From: Pandoraea pnomenusa
GTDB lineage: Bacteria; Pseudomonadota; Gammaproteobacteria; Burkholderiales; Burkholderiaceae
Direction: 5' to 3'
NCBI RefSeq assembly: GCF_000767615.3
Contig: NZ_CP009553.3
Span: forward strand, 1,240,001 to 1,304,000
DNA length: 64,000 nucleotides
The position numbers and the translations under genes were made by a program. This document shows, piece after piece, positions 40,758-50,866 of the stretch. The notes beneath the pieces were generated by a model. That model did not search any database. It saw only the letters and a program-made list of their open reading frames with translations, and was not told the origin of the DNA. Positions within the stretch are counted from its first letter, which is position 1; each line of letters starts with the position of its first letter.

Positions 40758-41609
40758 ATGTTCTCCATCATCGTTCCGACGTGGAACAACCTGGCGCTGC
40801 TGCAACTTTGCGTGCGCAGTATTCGCCAGAACTCGCGCTACGCCCACCAGATCATCGTGCACGTGAACGATGGTTCCGATGGTTCGCTCGACTGGGTGCG
40901 TGCCGAGGGCCTCGAACATACCGCATCGCCCGACAACATCGGTATCTGTTACGCGGTGAACCAGGCGGCGGCGCTTGCGCGCGAGAAGTACATCGTCTAT
41001 CTGAACGACGACATGTATTGTTGCCCCGGGTGGGATACCGCGCTGATCGAGCGGGCGCAAGCGATGCCGGACACCGCGTTCATGCTGTCGGGCACGATGA
41101 TCGAGCCGGTGGACACGGGCAATCCGTGTGTGCTGGTACATGACTTCGGCCGAGAGGTCGACACGTTCGACGAAGCCGCGCTGCTTGCCGCCGTGCCGAA
41201 CTACCGCAAGCCCGACTGGTTTGGCGCCACCTGGCCGCCGACCCTCGTGCATCGCGACTGGTGGTTCCTGGTGGGCGGATACAGCACCGAGCTGAGCCCG
41301 GGGATGAGCAGCGACAACGACTTCTCCATGAAGATGTGGGCCGCGGGCGCCCGGCGTTTCGTCGGCGTGGGCGCGAGCCTCGTGTATCACTTCCAGTGCA
41401 AGAGCACGGGCAAGGTTGTGAAGAACGACGGACGCACCCAGTTTCTGCGCAAGTGGGGCATGACACAGTCGATCTTCGATCGCTACTACCTGCGTCGCGG
41501 CAAGCCGGTTCCGGCCGGCAATGACGGACGCCTGGCCGAGCCCGTCGAGGACGGGAAGTTGCGTTGGGAGCTTTTCCGTTCCCGCGTGAAGCGGGCGTTG
41601 GCCAGGTAA
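40758..41609 (+). CDS. GT2-family glycosyltransferase
   Basis: 283 residues from ATG 40758, preceded by AAGGAAA. It has the GT-A fold start (MFSIIVPTWNNLALLQLCVRSI), the nucleotide-sugar region (VNDGSDGSLDW) and a DxD-like motif (YLNDDMYCCPGWD). Later landmarks are RDWWFLVGGYSTE and SSDNDFSMKMWAAG, where the Asp pair is likely the catalytic region. No transmembrane segment, so it should act in the cytoplasm on a lipid-linked or protein acceptor. It is 94 bases after dnaE and convergent with a second GT2 gene; the pair, with msbA and rfbBAC nearby, suggests LPS or surface-polysaccharide work. The sugar and acceptor are unknown. Confidence 0.88.
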   Translation: MFSIIVPTWNNLALLQLCVRSIRQNSRYAHQIIVHVNDGSDGSLDWVRAEGLEHTASPDNIGICYAVNQAAALAREKYIVYLNDDMYCCPGWDTALIERAQAMPDTAFMLSGTMIEPVDTGNPCVLVHDFGREVDTFDEAALLAAVPNYRKPDWFGATWPPTLVHRDWWFLVGGYSTELSPGMSSDNDFSMKMWAAGARRFVGVGASLVYHFQCKSTGKVVKNDGRTQFLRKWGMTQSIFDRYYLRRGKPVPAGNDGRLAEPVEDGKLRWELFRSRVKRALAR

Positions 41610-41659
41610 CGCGCCGGCGCGGACGCGCAGGCCGCGACCGCCGTTCCGCCTGGGACGCG

Positions 41660-42457
41660 TCAGCTCTCCCCGCGTCGCAGCAGATCGTACTTCAGAAAGG
41701 CGCTGCGCGCGTTCATCCGTGCGATGGCGGCGCCGGTCGCGCCATCCAGGAAGCCTCGGCGCAGGAAGTAGGTGCGAACAAAGGCCCATCCACCATTGAT
41801 CCACGGTTTGAGCGGCGAGACCCGCTTGCCACGCAATGCCATCTCCTTGGCGCCGGCGCGCGCGTAACGCTGGATCTTGTCCTCAACCTGACGCGCTTCC
41901 GTGTAGCTGTAGTGCAGCAGATGGTGCGACAGCGTGCCGATCGCACCGTCGACGATCACCCGTTCGTGGACGAGATTGTCGGAGAAGCGTCCGGCTTCGC
42001 GGCGGAATAGCCGCAGCACATGGTCGGGATACCAGCCGCAGTGCCGCACCCAGTGGCCCAGAAACTGCGACAGCCGGGGCATGCGGTAGCCGGCACGGGA
42101 AGTGTCGCCGAGCGCGGCCGCGATCTCGGTCGCCAACTCGGGCGTTACGCGTTCGTCGGCATCGAGTGAAAGGACCCACGGTTGCGTGGCGTACGACAAG
42201 GCCCGATTCTTCTGCGGGCCAAAACCCGGCCAATCAGGCGTGACATACACCTCGGCGCCGGCGGCGCGGGCGATGTCGGCGGTGCCGTCGGTGCTCGCGT
42301 TGTCCACCACGACGATCTGCGACGCAAACGATTGCACCGATGCGATGCACTCGGCGATGTTGTGGCGCTCATTGCGCGTGAGGATCGTCACCGTCAGTGG
42401 CAGGCGCTGCGCCGCAGCGGCACTCAACGGCGCAGCGGACAATGAGGTTTCGGTCAT
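41660..42457 (-). CDS. GT2 glycosyltransferase, WaaE/KdtX-like
   Basis: 265 residues. Typical GT-A N-terminus (LPLTVTILTRNERHNIAECIASV), DNASTDGTADIA, LSLDADERVTPEL with the DxD motif, then the hallmark RMPRLSQFLGHWVRHCGWYPDHVLRLFRRE that marks the WaaE/KdtX group. This group adds a glucose to the inner-core heptose of LPS. The first 18 residues are an Ala/Ser-rich extension. The gene lies downstream of recQ on the same strand, 78 bases away. The LPS-core role follows from the subfamily; the donor is inferred. Confidence 0.86.
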   Translation of the reverse strand: MTETSLSAAPLSAAAAQRLPLTVTILTRNERHNIAECIASVQSFASQIVVVDNASTDGTADIARAAGAEVYVTPDWPGFGPQKNRALSYATQPWVLSLDADERVTPELATEIAAALGDTSRAGYRMPRLSQFLGHWVRHCGWYPDHVLRLFRREAGRFSDNLVHERVIVDGAIGTLSHHLLHYSYTEARQVEDKIQRYARAGAKEMALRGKRVSPLKPWINGGWAFVRTYFLRRGFLDGATGAAIARMNARSAFLKYDLLRRGES

Positions 42458-42535
42458 GAACGCTCACGAAATAGCAATATCGGGGCCGAGGCCCGGACGT
42501 GGTGTCGACGCCGGTCGGATCGACGCGTCGCGCGC

Positions 42536-44344
42536 CTAGGCATTGAGCAGCTCGACGAGGGCTTCGCCATAGCGCTCGATTTTCGCTTCGCCGAGACCGG
42601 TAATATCGGCCAGCCCTTCACGATGTCGCGGACGGCGCTGTGCGAGTTCGCGCAGGGTGCGGTCATGCAGGATAACGTAAGCCGGCACCTGCTGTGTCTT
42701 GGCCATGTCCTGCCGCCAGGCGCGCAGCGTTTCGAACAGTTTCTGATCGGCAACGTCGAGCTCGATTGCCGGCGCCGAGGCGTAACCGGCAAACCGCCCC
42801 TTCTTGCCCACGGCGGCGCGCTGACGTCGCAGCATCAGCGTCGTTTCTCCCTTGAGCACCGGCTTGGCCGCCGCGTTGAGCGTGAGCGCACCGTACTGGC
42901 TGCTGTCCGGCTCGATCAGGCCGTGGGCGATCAGTTGGCGGAAGACGGCGCGCCAACCCTGATCGTCGAGTTCACCGCCCACGCCGAATGTCGGCAGCGA
43001 CTCATGACCGAACATGCGGATTTTGTCGGTACTGCGCCCGCGCAGCAGATCGATGAGGTGACCGGCGCCGAAACGCTGGCCCGTGCGGAGAATCGCCGAG
43101 AGGGCCTTTTGAGCGGCGACGGTCCCGTCGAAAACTTCGGGCGGGTTCAGGCAGACGTCGCAGTTGCCGCAAGGCTCGCTCGTCTCGCCGAAATATGACA
43201 ACAGCACGGTGCGTCGGCAACGCGGCGCCTCGCAATAGCCAAGCAGGGCGTCGAGCTTTTGCCGCTCGATGCGCTTCTGCAGCTCGGGCGCATTCGACTC
43301 GTCGATGCGGCTGCGATGGACCACCACGTCGTTCAGCCCGTATGTCATCCAAGCTTCGGCCGGCTCGCCGTCCCGTCCCGCGCGCCCCGTCTCCTGATAG
43401 TACGCTTCGAGACTCTTGGGCAGATCCAGATGCGCGACGAAGCGCACGTCCGGCTTGTCGATGCCCATGCCGAAGGCGACCGTGGCCGCCATGACCAGCC
43501 CTTCCTCGCGCAGGAACCGCTGCTGGTGCGTGCGTCGGACCTCGGCATCGAGCCCAGCGTGATACGGCAGGGCCGGAATACCCTGAGTCTCGAGCCAGGC
43601 TGCCGTCTCCTCCACCTTCTTGCGCGACAGACAGTAGACGATGCCGGCCTCGCCGCGATGCCGCCCGAGAAAGGCGAGCAACTGCTTGCGGGGATTGTCG
43701 CGATCGACGATCTCATACCGGATGTTCGGCCGATCGAAACTGGAGACGAAAAGGCGCGCCTCGGTCAGTCCCAGGCGGGTCTGGATCTCGTCGCGCGTCG
43801 CGGCATCCGCAGTGGCGGTCAGCGCGATGCGCGGCACGCGCGGATAGCGTTCGTGCAGTGCGGAGAGCTGGATGTACTCCGGGCGGAAGTCGTGGCCCCA
43901 TTGCGAGACGCAATGCGCTTCGTCGATGGCGAACAGCGCCAGTTGCCCGCGCTCGTCGAGCCGGTCGAGCAGATCGAGAAAGCGCTCGGTCAGCAGGCGC
44001 TCGGGCGCGACGTACAGCAGATCGAGCTCGCCGCGTGCGGCGCGGCGCTCGGTATCGAGCGCTTCGTCGAAGCCGAGGCTGGAATTCAGATAGGCGGCGC
44101 GCACCCCGGCTTGCAGCAACGCATCGACCTGATCCTGCATGAGTGCGATGAGCGGCGAGACGACGATACCGATACCGGGGCGCAGCAACGCCGGAATCTG
44201 ATAGCACAGCGACTTGCCGCCGCCGGTGGGCATCAGGACGAGCGCATCGCCCCCGTCGGCCACATGGTCGACGATGGCGGCCTGATCGCCACGGAATGCG
44301 TTATAGCCGAATACGGTACGGAGGACTTCGAGTGCGCTTGCCAT
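42536..44344 (-). CDS. recQ: ATP-dependent DNA helicase RecQ
   Basis: 602 residues, very close to E. coli RecQ (609). Superfamily 2 helicase with motif I TGGGKS (40-45), DEAH box at 141-144 followed by the aromatic loop ([13 protein letters not shown]), motif VI ([12 protein letters not shown]), an RQC zinc site (CEAPRCRR...CGNCDVC), a winged helix and a C-terminal HRDC domain ([29 protein letters not shown]). It unwinds DNA in recombination repair and works in the RecFOR pathway, while RecBCD is also encoded in this window. It is divergent from msbA; a 163-bp gap separates the starts. Confidence 0.97.
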   Translation of the reverse strand: MASALEVLRTVFGYNAFRGDQAAIVDHVADGGDALVLMPTGGGKSLCYQIPALLRPGIGIVVSPLIALMQDQVDALLQAGVRAAYLNSSLGFDEALDTERRAARGELDLLYVAPERLLTERFLDLLDRLDERGQLALFAIDEAHCVSQWGHDFRPEYIQLSALHERYPRVPRIALTATADAATRDEIQTRLGLTEARLFVSSFDRPNIRYEIVDRDNPRKQLLAFLGRHRGEAGIVYCLSRKKVEETAAWLETQGIPALPYHAGLDAEVRRTHQQRFLREEGLVMAATVAFGMGIDKPDVRFVAHLDLPKSLEAYYQETGRAGRDGEPAEAWMTYGLNDVVVHRSRIDESNAPELQKRIERQKLDALLGYCEAPRCRRTVLLSYFGETSEPCGNCDVCLNPPEVFDGTVAAQKALSAILRTGQRFGAGHLIDLLRGRSTDKIRMFGHESLPTFGVGGELDDQGWRAVFRQLIAHGLIEPDSSQYGALTLNAAAKPVLKGETTLMLRRQRAAVGKKGRFAGYASAPAIELDVADQKLFETLRAWRQDMAKTQQVPAYVILHDRTLRELAQRRPRHREGLADITGLGEAKIERYGEALVELLNA

Positions 44345-44473
44345 GGGCGGGAGTATACCGGTTCCCCCCGCACTGCGGCGCGCCAGACGACCCGGATCGC
44401 GGGCTCCGCGGCGAATTTTGCGGCGGCGTCCGAGTCTCGCTCGGACACGTCCCGGCGAGACCGGCCGGTACGT

Positions 44474-44479
44474 TAGAAT
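44474..44479 (+). promoter_or_regulatory. Probable -10 box of msbA
   Basis: TAGAAT lies 29-34 bases before the msbA ATG. It matches the sequence of the -10 proposed for rhlE. No good -35 is visible at normal spacing. The start has no Shine-Dalgarno, so the leader would be short. Confidence 0.35.
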
Positions 44480-44507
44480 AGCGGTTTTTCCGCCGTTCCC
44501 GACTTAC

Positions 44508-46259
44508 ATGAGCGCAACGCACAAGCCCACCGGCCCGATTCTTCGCCGTCTGCTGGGCTATCTCCAGCCCTATTGGCATATGGGCCTGCTGGCCGTTCTT
44601 GCCATGGCGCTCGTGGCGGGAACGGAAGCCGCCATCCCGGCCGTTCTCAAGCCGGTGCTCGACAAGGGCTTTTCGGGGGGCGACCCGTGGAAGCTGTGGT
44701 ACGTGCCTGCCGCGGTCATCGGCCTGGCGGTCATCCGGGGGCTGGCGCAGTATTCGGCCAACTACATGCTCTCCTGGGTGTCGAACCGCGTGCTGCTCGA
44801 CCTGCGCGTGCGGATGTTCGAGCGTCTGCTGCACGCCCCGGCGGCGTATTTCCAGCGCGAGACGACCAGCACGCTCATCAACGCCATCGTCTACGAAGTC
44901 AACCAGGTGCTCGGCGTGCTGACCACGGTGCTCATCACGCTGGTGCGCGACTCGCTCACCGTCGTCGGTCTGCTGGGCTATCTGTTCTATCTGAACTGGC
45001 GGCTCACGCTCGTGGTGGCCGTCATTCTGCCGCTCATCGGCTGGCTGGTCGGCAAGATCAACCGTCGTCTGCGCCGCCTGAATCGCGAGCAGCAGACGCT
45101 GACCAATGCGCTGTCGTACGTGGTCGAAGAGGCGGTGGGCGGCTACAAGGTCGTGAAGATCCACAACGGCGAAGCCTACGAAAAGTCGCGTTTCGACAAG
45201 ATGACCGGCACGCTGCGCGGTTACGCCATGCGCGTGACTGTGTCGGGCGGGCTTGCCCAACCGGTCACGCAGGCGCTCGCGTCGCTCGCGCTGGCCATCG
45301 TCATCACAGTGGCGATGATCGAATCGTCATCGGGCGAGATGACCGTGGGTGGCTTCACCGCCTTCGTGACAGCGTTGCTGCTGGTGGTCTCGCCGCTCAA
45401 GCATCTGATGGACGTCAACCAGCCGCTGCAACGCGGTGTGACGGCCGCCGAGCTGATTTTCGACGTGATGGACGTGGAAGTCGAGCCCACGGGCGGCGAT
45501 CGCCGGCTCGAGCGCGCCAAGGGGCGCGTGACGTTCGATCAGGTGAGCTTCAATTACGGTGCGGCCGAGCGTCCGACGCTCGACAGGATTTCGCTCGATG
45601 TCGCGCCCGGCGAGATGGTGGCGCTGGTGGGGCCGTCCGGCAGCGGCAAGACGACACTGGTCAATCTGGTGCCGCGCTTCTTCGATCCTACCGGCGGGCG
45701 CATTCTGCTCGACGATATGCCGCTCGACGAACTACGTCTGGCCGACCTGCGCAGCCAGATCGCGTTCGTGAGCCAGGACGTGGTGCTGTTCAACGACACC
45801 ATCGCCGCGAACGTGGCCTACGGTCAGGAAATCGATCCGGAGCGCGTGCAGGCGGCGCTGCGGGCGGCCAATCTCGCCGATGCGGTCGCGGCCATGCCCG
45901 ACGGCGTGCAGACGATGGTGGGCGACAATGGCATGCGCCTATCGGGTGGCCAGCGTCAGCGCCTGGCGATTGCCCGCGCGATCTACAAGGACGCACCGAT
46001 TCTGATCCTCGACGAAGCGACCTCCGCCCTCGACTCGGAGTCCGAGCGTCACGTGCAGGCGGCGCTCGAGGTACTGATGGAAGGGCGCACCACGCTGGTG
46101 ATCGCGCACCGTCTGTCGACCATCGAGCGCGCCGATCGCATCGTGGTGCTGGAACATGGCCGCATCGTGGAGCAGGGCTCGCACAACGAACTGGTGGCGC
46201 ATAATGGCCTTTACGCCCATTTGCACCGTATCCAGTACGCCCAGCAACAGGAAGCCTGA
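44508..46259 (+). CDS. msbA: Lipid A export ATP-binding/permease protein MsbA
   Basis: 583 residues, the usual MsbA length. The N-terminal half has six membrane helices (type I exporter). The C-terminal ATPase has Walker [10 protein letters not shown] (near 375), Q-loop (FVSQDVVLF), signature LSGGQRQR, Walker [13 protein letters not shown] and the His switch (VIAHRLS). It flips lipid A-core across the inner membrane. The start ([23 protein letters not shown]) agrees with family starts; the upstream in-frame extension is Arg/Pro-rich. An AhpD-like gene begins 60 bases downstream. The envelope context (GT2 genes before, rfb genes after) fits an LPS export role. Confidence 0.95.
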   Translation: MSATHKPTGPILRRLLGYLQPYWHMGLLAVLAMALVAGTEAAIPAVLKPVLDKGFSGGDPWKLWYVPAAVIGLAVIRGLAQYSANYMLSWVSNRVLLDLRVRMFERLLHAPAAYFQRETTSTLINAIVYEVNQVLGVLTTVLITLVRDSLTVVGLLGYLFYLNWRLTLVVAVILPLIGWLVGKINRRLRRLNREQQTLTNALSYVVEEAVGGYKVVKIHNGEAYEKSRFDKMTGTLRGYAMRVTVSGGLAQPVTQALASLALAIVITVAMIESSSGEMTVGGFTAFVTALLLVVSPLKHLMDVNQPLQRGVTAAELIFDVMDVEVEPTGGDRRLERAKGRVTFDQVSFNYGAAERPTLDRISLDVAPGEMVALVGPSGSGKTTLVNLVPRFFDPTGGRILLDDMPLDELRLADLRSQIAFVSQDVVLFNDTIAANVAYGQEIDPERVQAALRAANLADAVAAMPDGVQTMVGDNGMRLSGGQRQRLAIARAIYKDAPILILDEATSALDSESERHVQAALEVLMEGRTTLVIAHRLSTIERADRIVVLEHGRIVEQGSHNELVAHNGLYAHLHRIQYAQQQEA

Positions 46260-46319
46260 GGGCGTTCCTTGCGTCGCAGGCGCCAGGGACCTGCCCCGCC
46301 CGTCAATGAGGAGAACACG

Positions 46320-46904
46320 ATGCGCCAACCACCGATCAGTCGCTTTCCCGTACCGGATCTCGCCGGGCTGCCGGCCGATATCCGGGCGCGCATCGACGAA
46401 GTGCAGGAAAAGGCGGGGTTCGTGCCCAATGTATTCCTGACGCTGGCGCATCGCCCCGACGAATTCCGGGCATTTTTCGCCTATCACGATGCCCTCATGC
46501 TCAAGGATGGCCATCTGAGCAAGGGCGAGCGCGAAATGATCGTGGTCGCAACCAGCGCGGCGAATCAGTGTCTGTATTGCGTGGTGGCGCATGGCGCGCT
46601 GGTGCGCATCTACGAGAAGCAGCCGTTGCTGGCCGACCAGGTGGCGGTCAACTATTTGAAGGCGGACCTCACGCCGCGCCAGAAGGCGATACTCGCGTAT
46701 GCCATGAAGGTGTGCGAGCGCTCGCACGAAGTAAGCGACGACGATTACGCCACGCTGCGTGCGCACGGTCTTGACGACGAGGACATTTGGGACATCGCCG
46801 CGATCACGGCTTTCTTCGGGATGTCCAACCGTCTGGCCAATGCGATTTCGATGCGCCCGAACGACGAATTCTTCCTGATGGGGCGCGTGCCGCGCAGCCG
46901 CTGA
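46320..46904 (+). CDS. Peroxidase-related / AhpD-like protein
   Basis: 194 residues from ATG 46320, with GAGGAG six bases upstream. Carboxymuconolactone-decarboxylase fold, with the AhpD motif CxxCxxxH in [10 protein letters not shown] (near residues 80-90) preceded by the usual Glu ([16 protein letters not shown]). The C-terminal part ([30 protein letters not shown]) marks the uncharacterised peroxidase-related subgroup of about 190 residues. A thiol-based peroxide or disulfide role is inferred. It lies between msbA and rfbB on the same strand with short gaps, so it may be cotranscribed with them despite an unrelated function. Confidence 0.9.
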   Translation: MRQPPISRFPVPDLAGLPADIRARIDEVQEKAGFVPNVFLTLAHRPDEFRAFFAYHDALMLKDGHLSKGEREMIVVATSAANQCLYCVVAHGALVRIYEKQPLLADQVAVNYLKADLTPRQKAILAYAMKVCERSHEVSDDDYATLRAHGLDDEDIWDIAAITAFFGMSNRLANAISMRPNDEFFLMGRVPRSR

Positions 46905-46932
46905 CCCGACTTCCCAACCCATTTCGACACTT

Positions 46933-47997
46933 ATGATCTTTGTGACAGGCGGCGCTGGCTTTATTGGCGCGAACTTCGTTCTGGACTGGCTCTCGCAACA
47001 CGACGAGCCCGTCGTTACCATCGACAAGCTGACCTACGCCGGCAATCTGGCGAATCTGGCAAGTCTGGAACATGATTCCCGCCACCACTTCGCGCAGGTC
47101 GATATTTGCGATCGCGTGGCGCTTGATCGCTTGTATGCCGAGCATCGTCCGCGCGCGGTGCTGCATTTCGCCGCCGAGAGCCACGTTGATCGCTCGATCC
47201 ACGGCCCGGGCGATTTCGTGCAGACGAACATTGTCGGCACGTTCACGATGCTCGAAGCCGCGCGTGCCTACTGGGGCTCGCTCGCGGGCGAAGCGCGCGA
47301 CGCCTTTCGTTTCCTGCATGTGTCGACCGACGAAGTCTACGGTTCGCTGAGCCCGACCGATCCGGCCTTCACCGAAACGACGCCGTACGCACCCAACAGT
47401 CCGTACTCGGCCTCGAAGGCCGGCTCCGATCATCTGGTGCGCGCGTACCACCACACCTACGGCCTGCCGGTGCTCACGACCAACTGCTCGAACAACTACG
47501 GCCCTTACCAGTTCCCCGAGAAGCTGATTCCGCTAGTGATCGCGAATGCCGTCGCGGGCAAACCCCTGCCGATCTACGGCGACGGCAGCAACGTGCGCGA
47601 CTGGTTGTACGTCGGCGATCATTGCTCGGCGATTCGCGAAGTGCTCGCCAGGGGAGCGCCGGGCGAGGTGTACAACGTGGGGGGCTGGAACGAGCAGAAC
47701 AATCTGTCGGTGGTGAACCATCTGTGCAAGTTGCTCGACGAACTGTCTCCGCGCGCCGATGGCAAGTCGTACACCGACCAGATCACGTTCGTCACCGACC
47801 GCCCCGGCCATGATCGCCGCTACGCCATCGATGCGCGCAAGCTCGAGCGCGAACTGGGTTGGCGCCCGGCCGAGACCTTCGAGACTGGCATGCGCAAGAC
47901 GGTTCAGTGGTACCTCGCCAATGGCGAGTGGGTGCGCCAGGTGCAATCGGGCGAATATCAGCGCTGGATCGAGACGCACTATCGTAGGAACGACTGA
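46933..47997 (+). CDS. rfbB: dTDP-glucose 4,6-dehydratase
   Basis: 354 residues, the standard RfbB/RmlB length. Extended short-chain dehydrogenase with the NAD-binding [11 protein letters not shown] at the N-terminus, the catalytic TDE triad ([11 protein letters not shown]), Y158-SASK162 and the sugar-nucleotide segment ([15 protein letters not shown]). It converts dTDP-glucose to dTDP-4-keto-6-deoxyglucose. First gene of rfbB-rfbA-rfbC. rfbA starts seven bases after its stop with its own TGAGG ribosome site; rfbB itself has no clear Shine-Dalgarno. The products feed O-antigen or other surface glycans. Confidence 0.97.
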   Translation: MIFVTGGAGFIGANFVLDWLSQHDEPVVTIDKLTYAGNLANLASLEHDSRHHFAQVDICDRVALDRLYAEHRPRAVLHFAAESHVDRSIHGPGDFVQTNIVGTFTMLEAARAYWGSLAGEARDAFRFLHVSTDEVYGSLSPTDPAFTETTPYAPNSPYSASKAGSDHLVRAYHHTYGLPVLTTNCSNNYGPYQFPEKLIPLVIANAVAGKPLPIYGDGSNVRDWLYVGDHCSAIREVLARGAPGEVYNVGGWNEQNNLSVVNHLCKLLDELSPRADGKSYTDQITFVTDRPGHDRRYAIDARKLERELGWRPAETFETGMRKTVQWYLANGEWVRQVQSGEYQRWIETHYRRND

Positions 47998-48004
47998 GGC
48001 ACGT

Positions 48005-48892
48005 ATGGGCATTCAACGCAAAGGCATCATTCTGGCCGGAGGCTCGGGCACGCGCCTGTACCCCGCCACGCTGGCCGTCTCCAAGCAACTGCTGCCGGTG
48101 TACGACAAGCCGATGATCTATTACCCGCTCACCACGCTGATGCTGGCGGGGATTCGCGACGTATTGGTCATCTCGACGCCGCAGGACACGCCGCGGTTCG
48201 AGCAATTGCTCGGCGATGGCAGCCAGTGGGGGCTGAACCTGCAATATGCCGTGCAGCCGTCGCCGGACGGCCTGGCGCAGGCGTTCCTCATCGGGGCGGA
48301 CTTCATCGGCCGCGACCCTTGTGCACTGGTGCTTGGCGACAACCTGTTCTACGGGCACGACTTCGCGGGTTTGCTGTCCGCGGCCAACGCACAGCAGGAA
48401 GGTGCGTCCGTATTTGCATATCCGGTGCACGATCCCGAGCGCTATGGCGTGGTGACGTTCGACGAGGCCGGCAAGGCGATCGAGCTCGTCGAGAAGCCCA
48501 AGGAGCCGAAGTCGCGTTACGCCGTCACGGGGCTTTACTTTTGCGATAACGACGTGATCGACATCGCGCGCGCCATCAAACCGTCCGCGCGAGGTGAGCT
48601 GGAGATTACCGACGTCAACAACGAGTACCTGCGCCGCGGCAAGCTCAATGTGCAGATCATGGGGCGGGGTTACGCATGGCTCGACACCGGCACGCATGAA
48701 TCGATGCTGGAGGCCAGTACCTTCATTCAGACCATTGAAAGCCGTCAGGGTCTCAAGGTCGCCTGTCCGGAAGAGATCGCCTATCGACGTGGGTGGATCT
48801 CGGCGTCGGATATCGAAACGCTGGCGCAGCCGCTCGCGAAGACCGGCTACGGCCAGTATCTGCTGGCGATGTTGCGAGAGCGCGTTTTCTGA
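48005..48892 (+). CDS. rfbA: Glucose-1-phosphate thymidylyltransferase
   Basis: 295 residues from ATG 48005 ([22 protein letters not shown]), normal for RmlA. Nucleotidyltransferase signature GGSGTRLYP with the following [28 protein letters not shown] provides the metal-binding Asp; EKPKEPKS is the product loop. It makes dTDP-glucose from dTTP and glucose-1-phosphate, the committed step. Ribosome site TGAGG six bases upstream; rfbC begins 24 bases after the stop. Feedback inhibition by dTDP-rhamnose is a family property. Confidence 0.97.
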   Translation: MGIQRKGIILAGGSGTRLYPATLAVSKQLLPVYDKPMIYYPLTTLMLAGIRDVLVISTPQDTPRFEQLLGDGSQWGLNLQYAVQPSPDGLAQAFLIGADFIGRDPCALVLGDNLFYGHDFAGLLSAANAQQEGASVFAYPVHDPERYGVVTFDEAGKAIELVEKPKEPKSRYAVTGLYFCDNDVIDIARAIKPSARGELEITDVNNEYLRRGKLNVQIMGRGYAWLDTGTHESMLEASTFIQTIESRQGLKVACPEEIAYRRGWISASDIETLAQPLAKTGYGQYLLAMLRERVF

Positions 48893-48916
48893 CCGCCCTC
48901 ACCTTTAGGTCTTTTT

Positions 48917-49465
48917 ATGCAACTGATTGCTACCGCCATTCCCGACGTCAAGGTCGTCGAGCCGAAAGTGTTCGGCGATACCCGGGGCTATTTCTTCGAG
49001 AGCTTCAACCAGCGCAACTTCGACACCGCGCTGGGCGAGACGCTCACGTTCGTGCAGGACAACCAGTCGCGGTCGGCGCGCGGCGTGCTGCGCGGGTTGC
49101 ACTATCAGGTGCAGCAGCCGCAAGGCAAGCTCGTGCGCGTGCTTCAGGGGGAGATCTACGACGTGGCCGTCGACATCCGCGAAGGCTCGCCGACCTTCGG
49201 CAAGTGGGTCGCCGAAGTGCTGAGTGCCGAGAACAAGAAGCAGCTGTGGATTCCCGCGGGGTTTGCCCATGGATTCGTCGTGACGTCGGAGACGGCCGAG
49301 GTGCTGTACAAGACGACCGACTATTGGGCGCCGCAATTCGAGCGTTGCATCCGCTGGGACGATCCGACGCTGGCGATTCCCTGGCCGCTGGAGGGCATCA
49401 CGCCGCTCGTCTCCGACAAGGACCGACAGGGCATGCTGTTCGCGGACTACCGGCACGAAGGTTGA
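48917..49465 (+). CDS. rfbC: dTDP-4-dehydrorhamnose 3,5-epimerase
   Basis: 182 residues, the usual RmlC length. Cupin-fold epimerase; DNQSRSARGVLRGLHYQ carries the conserved Arg and catalytic His, and VAVDIREGSPTFGKW and IPAGFAHGFVV are the next family blocks. It makes dTDP-4-keto-L-rhamnose. The expected fourth gene (rfbD, the reductase giving dTDP-L-rhamnose) does not follow: after the stop there is a hairpin (49472-49494), then a terminator-like inverted repeat, then a convergent cation transporter gene. Confidence 0.96.
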   Translation: MQLIATAIPDVKVVEPKVFGDTRGYFFESFNQRNFDTALGETLTFVQDNQSRSARGVLRGLHYQVQQPQGKLVRVLQGEIYDVAVDIREGSPTFGKWVAEVLSAENKKQLWIPAGFAHGFVVTSETAEVLYKTTDYWAPQFERCIRWDDPTLAIPWPLEGITPLVSDKDRQGMLFADYRHEG

Positions 49466-49471
49466 TGTCGC

Positions 49472-49494
49472 GACGGGGCGTCGCTTGCCCCGTC
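49472..49494 (+). terminator. Stem-loop just after rfbC
   Basis: GACGGGGC, 7-base loop, GCCCCGTC: an 8-bp perfect stem starting seven bases after the rfbC stop. No U-tract follows, so alone it is more likely an RNA 3'-end stabiliser or a pause site than a terminator. Confidence 0.4.
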
Positions 49495-49515
49495 AGGTCC
49501 TGGTGTCCGATCCGC

Positions 49516-49574
49516 ATCGGCCGCCGTGGTGCTCGCGTCAACCGACCGAGAGCCCGGCGGCCGATTCATTTTTT
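49516..49574 (+). terminator. Inverted repeat with T-run ending the rfbBAC unit
   Basis: Arms ATCGGCCGCCG (49516-49526) and CGGCGGCCGAT (49555-49565) are perfectly complementary over 11 bp with a 28-base loop, followed by TCA and six T (49569-49574). It sits just before the convergent CDF-gene stop at 49577. The loop is long for an intrinsic terminator, but the T-run points that way. Confidence 0.6.
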
Positions 49575-49576
49575 GG

Positions 49577-50836
49577 CTACGGAGTGGCGCCGGGGGTGTC
49601 GGCGCCGGCGTCTGCCGCCATTGCCGACGTCTCGCCCGTCACCCGAAGTACGCGGACGTGACGCAGCCCGAGCGGGGCGAAGTGCGCGGCGAGTGCGTCG
49701 GCGACCGTCTGCGACGCCCGTTCCATGGCGCCATCGGTCGGCTCGGCAGAGTATGCGGGCGGCGCCGGTTCAGGTTGGGTTTCGACGGTCACGTCGGCCT
49801 CCAGCCTGTTGTTCAGATAGTGCAGATTGACGTCGCGCAGGGCCAGGCCATTGGCCCGGCACAGGACTTCGGCCGCGCCCACGACCACGGCGCGCGCCGG
49901 CCACTCCTGCAAGGCGGTGCCCTTGGCGTCGCTCTCCGGATCGACGTGCACGAGCACGTCGAGAATCTGCGGCTCGCGCATGACGGCGGCGCGAGCCTGT
50001 TCGGCGATGTAGTGCCCTTCGGATACCGACAGCCGGGCGTCGACGAGCACGTGCACATCGACGACAATCTCGTCGCCCATGCGTCGCGTGCGCAGCATGT
50101 CGAGCGCACGCACGCCGGGTGTGGCGAGCAGACGTTCGCGAATCGTGATGGTGGTGGCGTCATCCACGCCGCGGTCGATGAGATCCTGCAAGGCGTTCCA
50201 GCCGAACTTCCAGCCGGTGCGCCCGATCATCAGCCCCACGAGAGCGGCCGCGAGCGGGTCGAGAATGCGATAGCCGGCAAGGTTGCCAAGGATGCCGCAC
50301 GCGACCACGAGCGACGACAGGGCGTCGGAGCGGGCGTGCCAGGCGTTGGCGACGAGCATTGCCGAGCGCACGCGCTGGGCTGCGCGCAGCATGTAACGAA
50401 ACAGGCCTTCCTTGCTCACCAGCACGAACACCGCGACCAGCAGGGCAATCATGTGGACTTCCGGAATTTCCTCCGGATGCAGCAAACGCTCGATGCCCCG
50501 CCACAACATGCCGGCGCCCACGGCGAGCAGGATCGCGCCGAGAAACAGCGAGGCCGCGTTTTCGTAGCGGCTGTGTCCGTACGGGTGATCGGCGTCCGGC
50601 GCGCGCGCGCTGCCACGGGCGGCGGCGAGCACCACGAAATCGGACACGATGTCCGACAGCGAGTGAATCCCGTCGGCGATCAGCGCCTGCGAGCGCGCGA
50701 AAATGCCCACGACGATCTGCGCCGCCGTGAGCACCACATTGACCCAGATGCTCACCCAGGTCGAGTGACGTGCAACCGCGTGCTTGTCGAGCGCCTCGCT
50801 CGATGCCGCAAGATTGTCGTAGTTCGTGTAAGGCAT
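49577..50836 (-). CDS. Cation diffusion facilitator (CDF) transporter
   Basis: 419 residues, longer than the 300 of FieF. It has six predicted membrane helices in the first 215 residues. Metal-site motifs are IADGIHSLSDIVSD in TM2 and NAWHARSDALSS in TM5 (HxxxD). Two ferredoxin-like ZT-dimer type regions follow (about 220-300 and 305-390), the second being the extra length, and an Ala/Thr tail. CDF proteins export divalent cations (Zn, Fe, Mn, Co) by proton antiport. DHPYGHSRYE is the family histidine loop. It is the last gene of the minus-strand run, 30 bases after rng, and may be cotranscribed. Metal choice is not predictable here. Confidence 0.9.
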   Translation of the reverse strand: MPYTNYDNLAASSEALDKHAVARHSTWVSIWVNVVLTAAQIVVGIFARSQALIADGIHSLSDIVSDFVVLAAARGSARAPDADHPYGHSRYENAASLFLGAILLAVGAGMLWRGIERLLHPEEIPEVHMIALLVAVFVLVSKEGLFRYMLRAAQRVRSAMLVANAWHARSDALSSLVVACGILGNLAGYRILDPLAAALVGLMIGRTGWKFGWNALQDLIDRGVDDATTITIRERLLATPGVRALDMLRTRRMGDEIVVDVHVLVDARLSVSEGHYIAEQARAAVMREPQILDVLVHVDPESDAKGTALQEWPARAVVVGAAEVLCRANGLALRDVNLHYLNNRLEADVTVETQPEPAPPAYSAEPTDGAMERASQTVADALAAHFAPLGLRHVRVLRVTGETSAMAADAGADTPGATP

Positions 50837-50866
50837 GGCGTCGGCGCGAACGAGGGATAAGACCCG

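Noticed and set aside
37484..40789. A 1101-codon open frame antisense to dnaE
   Set aside because: Same cause: third-position GC leaves the opposite strand open. dnaE is unambiguous.
40758..42457. The two neighbouring GT2 genes as a tandem duplication
   Set aside because: They are convergent, and their motifs differ (WaaE-type hallmark only in the second), so they are distinct subfamilies.
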